From: Hyphomicrobiales bacterium
Lineage (GTDB): Bacteria; Pseudomonadota; Alphaproteobacteria; Rhizobiales; Xanthobacteraceae
Reading direction: 5' to 3'
Assembly (NCBI GenBank): GCA_003164375.1
Contig: PLTE01000394.1
Span: 5,805-22,435, forward strand
Length of the DNA stretch: 16,631 bases
The position numbers and the translations under genes were made by a program. Shown here one piece after another: positions 6,861-13,320 of this stretch. Numbering within the stretch: the stretch's first letter is position 1; each line of letters opens with the position of its first letter. The notes beneath the pieces were generated by a model. That model saw nothing but the letters and a program-made list of their open reading frames with translations. It did not search any database and was not told the DNA's origin.

Positions 6861-7736
6861 ATGAAGGGCATCATTTTGGCCGGCGGCACCGGGAAACGTC
6901 TCTTCCCGGTGACAGCCGTGGTTTCGAAACAGCTGCTGCCCGTATTTGACAAGCCGATGATCTACTATCCGCTGTCGACTCTGATGTTCGCTGGCATTCG
7001 CGATATTCTGATCATTACTACCCCGCAAGACCGTCCGTTGTTCGAGCGCTTGTTGGGCGACGGGTCGGCTCTCGGATGCCGGTTCTCGTATGCCGCTCAG
7101 GACAAGCCACGCGGTCTGGCGGATGCGTTTATCGTAGGTCGTGAATTCGTGGGAAACGACCAAGTCGCGCTGATTCTCGGCGATAATATTTTTCACGGCC
7201 ACGGACTGCCGGAGCAACTGGCGAAAGCTGCCGCACGAACAAAAGGCGCGACCATATTCGGATACATCGTCAATAGCCCGGAGCAATACGGCGTGGTGGA
7301 AATCGACGGCTCCGGGCGTGCGTTGTCGATCGAGGAAAAGCCCGCCCGACCCAAATCGAACGTGGCGGTTACCGGTTTATATTTCTACGACAACGATGTT
7401 CTCGATATTGCCCGGACGATCGAGCCGTCGCCGAGAGGCGAACTTGAGATTACCGACGTCAACCGCTGTTATCTCGCCAAAGGCGATCTGCACGTTGAGA
7501 TCCTTGGACGGGGTTACGCCTGGCTGGACACGGGCACCCACGCCTCCTTGGTTGAAGCCAGCCACTTCGTGCAGATCCTTGAGCAGCGCCAGGGTGTGAG
7601 GATTGCCTGTCCGGAGGAAATCGCGCTGCGGCTGGGCTATATTTCGCTCGATCAATTTTATGGACTTGCGCAAAAATCGGCGCAAAGTAGTTACGGCGAA
7701 TACCTGTTGTCGGTCTACCAGTCCTTTTCGACTTAG
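6861..7736 (+). CDS. rfbA: Glucose-1-phosphate thymidylyltransferase
   Basis: RmlA/RfbA makes dTDP-glucose from dTTP and glucose-1-phosphate, the first step to dTDP-L-rhamnose, in the cytoplasm. The N-terminus is the nucleotidyltransferase signature MKGIILAGGTGKRLFP, followed by SKQLLPVFDKPMIYYPLS, LILGDNIFHG and IEEKPARPKS. The 291 residues match the family. ATG 6861 was chosen over upstream in-frame codons because it places the LAGGTG loop at the usual distance and has GGGGGA just before it. It is followed after 7 bp by rfbB, clearly the same operon. Confidence 0.97.
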   Translation: MKGIILAGGTGKRLFPVTAVVSKQLLPVFDKPMIYYPLSTLMFAGIRDILIITTPQDRPLFERLLGDGSALGCRFSYAAQDKPRGLADAFIVGREFVGNDQVALILGDNIFHGHGLPEQLAKAAARTKGATIFGYIVNSPEQYGVVEIDGSGRALSIEEKPARPKSNVAVTGLYFYDNDVLDIARTIEPSPRGELEITDVNRCYLAKGDLHVEILGRGYAWLDTGTHASLVEASHFVQILEQRQGVRIACPEEIALRLGYISLDQFYGLAQKSAQSSYGEYLLSVYQSFST

Positions 7737-7743
7737 AGGGGAC

Positions 7744-8808
7744 ATGCGCTTTCGCGGTTCTACGATCTTTGTCACAGGCGGCGCCGGTTTCATCGGATCC
7801 GCGGTCATTCGCCACTTGCTGGACGAGACCGAAGCGTTCGTCGTCAACATCGACAAGCTTACCTATGCCTCGAACCTTGATTCGATTCCGCAGGCAACGG
7901 GGCACCCGCGCTATAGATTTGCCCAGGTCGATATTTGCGATGAGACGGCACTACGTGCCCTGTTCGATCGCCACGAACCGAAGGCGGTGATGAATCTAGC
8001 GGCCGAAAGCCACGTCGATCGATCGATCGATGGGCCGGCCGAATTTGTGCGCACCAATATCGTCGGGACGTTCGCCCTGTTGCAGGAGGCGCTGCAATAT
8101 TGGCGTCGCCTAGATCCGCGATCTCGTGCGTCATTCCGCTTTTTGCATGTCTCGACAGATGAAGTCTACGGATCGCTCGGCGCGCAGGGACTGTTCAGCG
8201 AGACGACGCCGTATCGGCCGAACTCGCCCTATTCGGCAAGCAAGGCCTCATCCGACCACTTGGTGCGCGCTTGGCGCGAAACCTTTGAGTTGCCTACTCT
8301 TGTGACGAACTGCTCGAACAATTACGGTCCGTATCAGTTTCCGGAGAAATTGATTCCCCATATGATCATCCGGGGCTTGGCCGGCGAAGACCTGCCGGTC
8401 TATGGTGATGGACGAAATGTCCGCGACTGGCTTTATGTCGAGGACCATGCGCTGGCCTTGACCAGCGTGCTTCAACACGGCCGGGTGGGCGAGACCTACA
8501 ATATCGGGGCGCGAAGCGAACGCACAAATCTCGATGTCGTCCACGCTATTTGCGACGTCCTTGATCAGATCCGTCCTTCGAACCGAGGGCCGCGGCGGGC
8601 GTCGGTTAATTTTGTTGCCGATCGGCCCGGTCATGATCGCCGTTACGCCATAGATCCGACAAAGCTCGAACGCGAGCTTGGTTGGCGCGCGGAACAGGAT
8701 TTTGAAACCGGAATAGAGAAAACCGTTGCGTGGTACGTGGCGCAACAGCGTTGGTGGCAGGAAATTCTGGCGCGCGGATATAAGACGCATAGGCAGGGCG
8801 TTGCCTAG
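7744..8808 (+). CDS. rfbB: dTDP-glucose 4,6-dehydratase
   Basis: RmlB/RfbB, a short-chain dehydrogenase-type enzyme with bound NAD that converts dTDP-glucose to dTDP-4-keto-6-deoxyglucose. The NAD-binding TGGAGFIG is at 11-18, the catalytic T138-D139-E140 in STDEVYG, and Y163xxxK167 in YSASK. NNYGPYQFPEKLIP and DRPGHDRRYAID are further family hallmarks. The 354 residues from ATG 7744 are normal. AGAGGGG at the end of rfbA gives a close Shine-Dalgarno. An in-frame start further upstream would lie inside rfbA and is not needed. Confidence 0.97.
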   Translation: MRFRGSTIFVTGGAGFIGSAVIRHLLDETEAFVVNIDKLTYASNLDSIPQATGHPRYRFAQVDICDETALRALFDRHEPKAVMNLAAESHVDRSIDGPAEFVRTNIVGTFALLQEALQYWRRLDPRSRASFRFLHVSTDEVYGSLGAQGLFSETTPYRPNSPYSASKASSDHLVRAWRETFELPTLVTNCSNNYGPYQFPEKLIPHMIIRGLAGEDLPVYGDGRNVRDWLYVEDHALALTSVLQHGRVGETYNIGARSERTNLDVVHAICDVLDQIRPSNRGPRRASVNFVADRPGHDRRYAIDPTKLERELGWRAEQDFETGIEKTVAWYVAQQRWWQEILARGYKTHRQGVA

Positions 8809-8825
8809 GGCGCCGCGCCGTCGCG

Positions 8826-8868
8826 CGAGTGGGTCTTCTCCGCTGTTTGTAAATCCAAGACTCACTTG
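8826..8868 (+). other. Long inverted repeat between rfbB and the GT2 gene
   Basis: Bases 8826-8837 can pair with 8857-8868 in RNA over 12 positions (10 Watson-Crick, 2 G-U) around a 19-nt loop. No U-tract follows, so it is not a normal intrinsic terminator. It could be an mRNA processing or stability element that sets the expression of the glycosyltransferase relative to rfbAB. Confidence 0.3.
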
Positions 8869-8891
8869 ACGGCCGGGACGTCATTGGCGCA

Positions 8892-10955
8892 GTGCTGTCG
8901 CCGATGAATCCGGAAGACCGCGAACGATTGCATTTAATTCCAGAGCAAGGGATCGAATGTGTCGCCGGGCGAACCATCGCTCGGACGTCGAGGGCGTGGT
9001 TGCGCATCGAACCCATCGCCGAACTGGCGCGCCACCGCTGGGTTGAGCTTCACTATTCATCGAGCATGTTCGACGAGCCGGTGCGGCCGATCATCCGTTT
9101 TGTCACGGCAAAGGGCGATACGATTACGCAGGCGATGAACGGTCCGATACTCGGCTCGGCGCGATGGGTCGGTCGGATTCCGGATCGGACAGTCTCGGTG
9201 TGGATCAGCCCGACGCAGGGTAACGGTCCATTCGCATTCCGGCTCGATAGCATTCGTCCCATTCCGCGGGCGACGCTGGCACGGCGGGGGCTGCGAAGTC
9301 CGGATTGGCTTTATTGGGCGGCGCGATCGCGCCTGTTAAACTCGCGACGGGAAGCGTGGCAAGCCCTGAAGTTCGCAACGAGCGGCACGGCGATGGGTAG
9401 TTATGCCCAATGGCGAGCGCAGCTCGGTCGCCCGATTGATCTTGATGGGCTAGATCGTCCGCGTAGCGATTGGCACGTCGGACCCGTCTTTCGCCTCATC
9501 CTGAAATTCAAAGGCGATGATCTGGATCGACTAATTGCGACGATACGATCGCTGCGGGCCCAGGTGTATCCGCGTTGGTCGCTCTATGCCGTGACGGACG
9601 AAACAACGCCGCCTGTCCTGCTAACGGAATTCCGTCATGAGGCTGCCGACGATCCGCGTTTCTCCGAAATGTCGCTACAAGAGCCGCCGAATCTGCTCGC
9701 AACGAATTTAAACAGCGCGGATTTTGTGACGCTGATCGATAGCGGCGATTGCTTGCCAGATTACGGATTGGCGGTCGTCGCCGAGACCTTCGCGCGAGAG
9801 CCCGGAAGCGAGCTCATTTACTCCGATGAAGATTGCATCACGCCAGATGGCCGTTTGGCAGATCCCATTCTCAAACCGGACTGGAGCCCCGTCCGTCAAG
9901 CGCAACTCGGCTACCTCGGTCGCCTGGCCTTCCTGCGATCGCGCTTAATCACGCCGGACCGATTACGCGAACTCGTGGTCGACGAAAACGGAACGATCGA
10001 CGGTGTCTGCCGAGAAATTCCAGGTTCTGCGATCCGGCATATTCGCCGAATTCTCTACCACCGCCAGTCACCGGCGACCGGCACGCCCTTGCCGGGCTCT
10101 GGTCGGCTAGCCGGTGGGTGTGATGATTCGTCGGAATGGCCCGAGGTCGCAGTCGTTATTCCCACGCGCAATGCTGCCGAGCTTCTGGCGGAATGCATTG
10201 ACGGATTGCGCGACAAGACGGATTACCCAAGTTTCGAAACCGTCGTGGTCGACAACGGCAGCACGGCGCCCGACGCGGTTCGCCTGCTACAGGAAATTGC
10301 GGCAACCCCCCGAATGCGCGTTCTCCAGCATCCCGGCGCCTTTAATTTTTCGGCGATGTGCAATGAGGGGGCGAGGGTAACGGCGGCACCCGTTCTGCTG
10401 TTCCTCAACAACGATATCGCCATGCTCGAGCCGGGTTGGCTCAAAGCTATGGTGGGTTGGGCGATCAAGCCGAATATCGGCGTGGTCGGGGCCAAGCTCG
10501 TGTTTCCGAATGGTCGCCTGCAGCACGCAGGCGTCGTCCTGGGATTTGGCGGCATTGCCGGGCACGTCTATCGACGGTTGCCAAAAGACTATCCCGGGTA
10601 TCTGGACCAGCTCACGGCGCCGCACGAGGTTGCCGCAGTGACCGGAGCCTGCATGGCGGTTCAGCGATCGAAATTTGCGGCGGTCGGCGGCTTCGACGCC
10701 GAAAACCTGCCGGTCGATCTCAATGACATCGATTTTTGCCTGCGTATCGCCGAGGGTGGTTGGAGCAATATTTGGACGCCCGAAGCCGCGCTGATCCACC
10801 ATCAGTCAGCGACCCGCGGCATCGATAGCGATCCGTTTGCGCTTTACCGGAAGGAGCGCGCTTATTTCGTCGAGCGTTGGTTGCACGTGATCCGCGACGA
10901 TTCGTATTTCCATCCTGGGCTTTCGCTTTATGCCCATGACGTCGCGTTGGCGTGA
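8892..10955 (+). CDS. Large glycosyltransferase with tandem GT2 domains
   Basis: Cytoplasmic or membrane-associated glycosyltransferase, 687 residues from GTG 8892 (ATG 8904 is an alternative; neither has a clear Shine-Dalgarno). Three parts are visible. Residues about 25-125 form a beta-rich N-terminal domain (WVELHYSSSMFD, then PFAFRLDSIRPI). Residues about 198-395 form a GT2-like domain with LIYSDEDC at 308-315 and ILKPDWSP, but with DSGD at 283-286 where active homologs usually have a D-x-D-D type motif. Residues about 418-640 form a canonical GT2 domain (VAVVIPTRN, VVVDNGS, FLNND at 504-508, TGACMAVQR, DLNDIDFCLR), like O-antigen rhamnosyltransferases. With dTDP-rhamnose genes on both sides, a rhamnosyl donor is likely for at least the second domain. 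It is probably part of the rfbAB transcription unit. Confidence 0.92.
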   Translation: MLSPMNPEDRERLHLIPEQGIECVAGRTIARTSRAWLRIEPIAELARHRWVELHYSSSMFDEPVRPIIRFVTAKGDTITQAMNGPILGSARWVGRIPDRTVSVWISPTQGNGPFAFRLDSIRPIPRATLARRGLRSPDWLYWAARSRLLNSRREAWQALKFATSGTAMGSYAQWRAQLGRPIDLDGLDRPRSDWHVGPVFRLILKFKGDDLDRLIATIRSLRAQVYPRWSLYAVTDETTPPVLLTEFRHEAADDPRFSEMSLQEPPNLLATNLNSADFVTLIDSGDCLPDYGLAVVAETFAREPGSELIYSDEDCITPDGRLADPILKPDWSPVRQAQLGYLGRLAFLRSRLITPDRLRELVVDENGTIDGVCREIPGSAIRHIRRILYHRQSPATGTPLPGSGRLAGGCDDSSEWPEVAVVIPTRNAAELLAECIDGLRDKTDYPSFETVVVDNGSTAPDAVRLLQEIAATPRMRVLQHPGAFNFSAMCNEGARVTAAPVLLFLNNDIAMLEPGWLKAMVGWAIKPNIGVVGAKLVFPNGRLQHAGVVLGFGGIAGHVYRRLPKDYPGYLDQLTAPHEVAAVTGACMAVQRSKFAAVGGFDAENLPVDLNDIDFCLRIAEGGWSNIWTPEAALIHHQSATRGIDSDPFALYRKERAYFVERWLHVIRDDSYFHPGLSLYAHDVALA

Positions 10956-10982
10956 GCTATTCGGAATCAGTGTTCCGCTCAC
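10952..10982. terminator. Inverted repeat between convergent GT2 and rfbD genes
   Basis: GTGAGC (10952-10957) pairs with GCTCAC (10977-10982), and CGGAA with TTCCG lie inside. It covers the GT2 stop codon and ends 5 bp before the rfbD stop, so it could separate two convergent transcripts. No U-tract is present on either strand, so intrinsic termination would be weak. Confidence 0.35.
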
Positions 10983-10986
10983 AGCG

Positions 10987-11901
10987 TTAGGCCATCTTGG
11001 TTGCCAATTGATCGAGTTCGATGGAAAGCGCGAGATCCCATTTTGACGGTTCAATTCCGAATGCCTGCCTCAGCTGAGTTAGATCGAGACGCGAATTTGC
11101 GGGTCGCTTGGCCTTGGTCGGATAATCGTTCGTCGCAATCTGTACAACGCTTTCGACCGCGAGTGCGACGCCGCGCGCGTTGAGACCCCCAATAATTGCG
11201 GCGGCGAATCCGTACCAACTCGTCTCACCCGATGCCGCCACGTTGACTACGCCCTGCACAGCGGCGAAACGCTCGGCGAGGGTCGTTCTATCGGCGCCAA
11301 TAATGCCGGCGACCGCGTCAGCGATGAGCCGAGCTGACGTTGGTGCGCCAACTTGATCCGCAACAATTCGCAGTTCCTTACGTTCCTTTGCTAGCCGCAC
11401 GATGGTGCGCAGAAAATTCGCTCCGTGTGCGGCGTAGACCCATGACGTGCGAATGATCAAATGCGGGCCGCCCGCCGAGCGAACCGCATTTTCCCCGGCG
11501 TATTTGCTTGCGCCGTAGACGGATAAAGGATTTGCGGGATCGGTCTCGCGCCATGGCCGCGCGCCGGTACCGTCGAATACGTAGTCGGTCGAAAAGTGGA
11601 TCAACGGCACGCCGCGATCCGCCGCCCAACGGGCGATGGCGGTGGGCCCTTCCGCGTTAACTCGAAACGCCAGTTCCTTCTCGTCTTCGGCGCGGTCGAC
11701 AGCGGTATAGGCGGCCGGATTGATAATAAGTTCGGGCGCGAAGCGGTCGAGTGCCAAAGCAATTCGGTCGGGCTGCGCGAGATCGAGTTCGGCCCGGCCG
11801 ACCGCGATGATAGGGCGGTTTGGTCTAAGAACCTCTGTGATGGCGCGGCCGACCTGTCCGGTTACACCGGTGACCATCACACGCATCGCGCTATCGCTCA
11901 T
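10987..11901 (-). CDS. rfbD: dTDP-4-dehydrorhamnose reductase
   Basis: RmlD/RfbD, the last enzyme of the pathway: NAD(P)H-dependent reduction of dTDP-4-keto-L-rhamnose to dTDP-L-rhamnose. Numbered from ATG 11901, TGVTGQVG (11-18) binds the dinucleotide, STDYVFDG is at 104-111, and YGASKYAGE carries Y129xxxK133. The length is 304 residues. Two starts are plausible. ATG 11901 overlaps the end of rfbC by 11 bp with a GAGGG 10 nt upstream. ATG 11886 gives MRVMVTG, closer to the usual N-terminus, and begins 4 nt after the rfbC stop. Either way it is coupled to rfbC. Together with rfbA and rfbB on the other strand, the pathway is complete in this window. Confidence 0.95.
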   Translation of the reverse strand: MSDSAMRVMVTGVTGQVGRAITEVLRPNRPIIAVGRAELDLAQPDRIALALDRFAPELIINPAAYTAVDRAEDEKELAFRVNAEGPTAIARWAADRGVPLIHFSTDYVFDGTGARPWRETDPANPLSVYGASKYAGENAVRSAGGPHLIIRTSWVYAAHGANFLRTIVRLAKERKELRIVADQVGAPTSARLIADAVAGIIGADRTTLAERFAAVQGVVNVAASGETSWYGFAAAIIGGLNARGVALAVESVVQIATNDYPTKAKRPANSRLDLTQLRQAFGIEPSKWDLALSIELDQLATKMA

Positions 11902-12442
11902 AGGCGGGCAGCCCTCGCACGTCAGCGAGCAACGGCGCCGCGGCATCGCGCGCCGATAGGGCGGGGGCATCTATGCCCCAGTCGATGCCGATCGTGGGGT
12001 CGTTCCAGCGCACCGTTATCTCGTCAGACGGGCTATAATATTCATCGCATTTGTAGAAGAAGTCGGCGGATTCCGAGAGCACCACAAAGCCATGTGCGAA
12101 GCCCCGCGGTACCCACAACTGACGGCGATTTTCCGCGTTCAATTCGACGGCGACATGGCGCGCGAATGTCGGGCTGCCGACGCGGACGTCGACCGCGACA
12201 TCGAGCACACTACCGTGCAAAGCGCTCACGAGCTTGCCCTGGCACTTTGGATTTTGCAGGTGGAGACCACGCAATACGCCGCGAGTGGAACGCGACAGGT
12301 TATCTTGCACGAATGAACCGCTGATGCCGTTAGATGCGTAGCGGTCCTGTCGATAGCTTTCGCAAAAGAAGCCCCGCTGGTCGCCGTGGATCTTCGGCTC
12401 AACGATCAAGACGCCAGGAAGTTCAGTCTGAAGAACATTCAT
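11891..12442 (-). CDS. rfbC: dTDP-4-dehydrorhamnose 3,5-epimerase
   Basis: RmlC/RfbC, a cupin-fold enzyme that epimerises C3 and C5 of dTDP-4-keto-6-deoxyglucose. At 183 residues it has the family length. His61 in RGLHLQ, Lys70 and Tyr130 (DFFYKCDEYY) occupy the active-site positions, with VPRGFAHGF at 111-119, DQRGFF at 21-26 and SARDAAAP near the C-terminus. It starts at ATG 12442 with only a weak Shine-Dalgarno. It heads the rfbC-rfbD pair transcribed toward the glycosyltransferase. A promoter upstream could not be fixed. Confidence 0.96.
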   Translation of the reverse strand: MNVLQTELPGVLIVEPKIHGDQRGFFCESYRQDRYASNGISGSFVQDNLSRSTRGVLRGLHLQNPKCQGKLVSALHGSVLDVAVDVRVGSPTFARHVAVELNAENRRQLWVPRGFAHGFVVLSESADFFYKCDEYYSPSDEITVRWNDPTIGIDWGIDAPALSARDAAAPLLADVRGLPAYER

Positions 12443-12489
12443 GCCTAGACAGACCTATCGGGCTCTGCCGCTGCATTAAGCCCACTTTG

Positions 12490-12600
12490 TCATCCGAATC
12501 TGATATCGAGGACTCTATACTGCGGACCATGCGCTAGGAGAAGCATGCGACGGGCATGTTTCAACAGATCGGCAATGTCGTTCTTCGTCATTCGGTCCAT
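12490..12600 (-). CDS. Small ORF upstream of rfbC, unknown
   Basis: An ATG at 12600 (or 12591) opens 36 codons: MDRMTKNDIADLLKHARRML, then LLAHGPQYRVLDIRFG. It ends 47 nt before the rfbC start, on the same strand. The composition suggests an amphipathic helix followed by a short strand, and it reads more like protein than its neighbours in other frames. The Shine-Dalgarno is weak (GGA before the second ATG). It may be a genuine small protein co-transcribed with rfbC, or the tail of a decayed gene. Confidence 0.3.
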   Translation of the reverse strand: MDRMTKNDIADLLKHARRMLLLAHGPQYRVLDIRFG

Positions 12601-12661
12601 TTCAGGCGTCGAAAACAGACATTCAGTTATACGGGGCCGTCACCTTTGCGCCGCGTATGTG

Positions 12662-12964
12662 TCAATTTTCGTCTTCGACATTAGCAGTACAGCGCTTGGC
12701 GCGTTTCGTCTGCTGCGACCGATTGCCGGCGCAATCCGCGCCCGCGTGCTGTAGGACCCCTCGACCCTGACGCGAGGGACCCATCAGGTTCTCGGTGACG
12801 AACCCCAGCTGGAAGATAAGATTATCGGAGAGGTCTTTTGGCTCTGCTTCGCCGCGCTTTTCCCACCACAGCCGCACCAGGGCGGCCTCGTACTTGCCCA
12901 TGATGATCCGGGCATCGGAGCCGCCGATGAAGTGGCGACGCTGATTGGCATCGTGGCTTTTCAA
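12662..12964 (-). pseudogene. Truncated YqaJ-type recombinase/exonuclease gene remnant
   Basis: From TTG 12964 the reading frame gives FIGGSDARIIMGKYEAALVR and then LWWEKRGEAEPKDLSDNL, a sequence I associate with the N-terminus of YqaJ viral recombinase family proteins of alphaproteobacteria, which are normally several times longer. Recognisable sequence ends near 12785, after LGFVTENL. The rest of the frame to 12662 is low-complexity and shows no family resemblance. No nuclease active-site residues remain. It is best read as debris of a phage or plasmid gene. The family assignment is from memory of the motif. Confidence 0.55.
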
Positions 12965-12968
12965 AACT

Positions 12969-13001
12969 CAAGATTTCATCTTGCGCCTCATGGTCTATAA
13001 T
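12969..13001 (+). promoter_or_regulatory. Promoter with overlapping palindrome before the XRE gene
   Basis: A perfect TATAAT lies at 12996-13001, placing transcription start near 13008, 17 nt before the XRE start codon. The -35 region (about 12973-12979) is covered by CAAGAT-TTC-ATCTTG (12969-12983), a perfect 6-bp inverted repeat. A regulator bound there would block polymerase; autoregulation by the XRE protein is the obvious hypothesis. Confidence 0.5.
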
Positions 13002-13024
13002 ATCCATACGGATCTTTATCATCC

Positions 13025-13318
13025 ATGATGAAAGACACTTCTCTTTCTGGTGCACAAATTCGAGCGGCGCGCACTCTTCTAAACTGGACTGCTGAGGCAC
13101 TCGTCCAACAATCGACGTTGGGCTTCAATACGATCCGACGCGTGGAAGCCACAGACGATCGAACGTCCCTTACGGCCGCCAATGAGATCGCGATCCGCCG
13201 CGCCTTAGAAGCGGCCGGAGTCGAGTTCATAGGCGAAAATGGCGGCGGCCCCCGGGGTAGGTCCTCGAAAGCGGACATCAAAGCGGAGTCAATGACGGCA
13301 ACGACTGTGATACCGTAG
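13025..13318 (+). CDS. Short XRE-family helix-turn-helix regulator
   Basis: A 97-residue DNA-binding protein. LSGAQIRAARTLLNW at 7-21 is helix 1. The helix-turn-helix is at about 22-42 (AEALVQQSTLGFNTIRRVEA). The C-terminal AIRRALEAAGVEFIGENGGG is typical of small stand-alone XRE regulators in rhizobia and relatives. ATG 13025 and ATG 13028 are both possible, and the Shine-Dalgarno is weak. The tail after residue 76 is polar and probably disordered. It sits 2 nt before the GT25-like gene and divergently from the YqaJ remnant. It may be a survivor of the same mobile insertion, or a regulator of the downstream genes. Confidence 0.85.
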   Translation: MMKDTSLSGAQIRAARTLLNWTAEALVQQSTLGFNTIRRVEATDDRTSLTAANEIAIRRALEAAGVEFIGENGGGPRGRSSKADIKAESMTATTVIP

Positions 13319-13320
13319 CA

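Noticed and set aside
12660..12665. TTGACA on the - strand upstream of the small ORF and rfbC
   Set aside because: The nearest TATAAC is 28 bp away, too far for a sigma-70 promoter.
12822..13100. 92-codon - strand frame over the YqaJ remnant and XRE start
   Set aside because: It is out of frame with the FIGGSDARIIMG sequence and antisense to the XRE gene, with no recognisable content.
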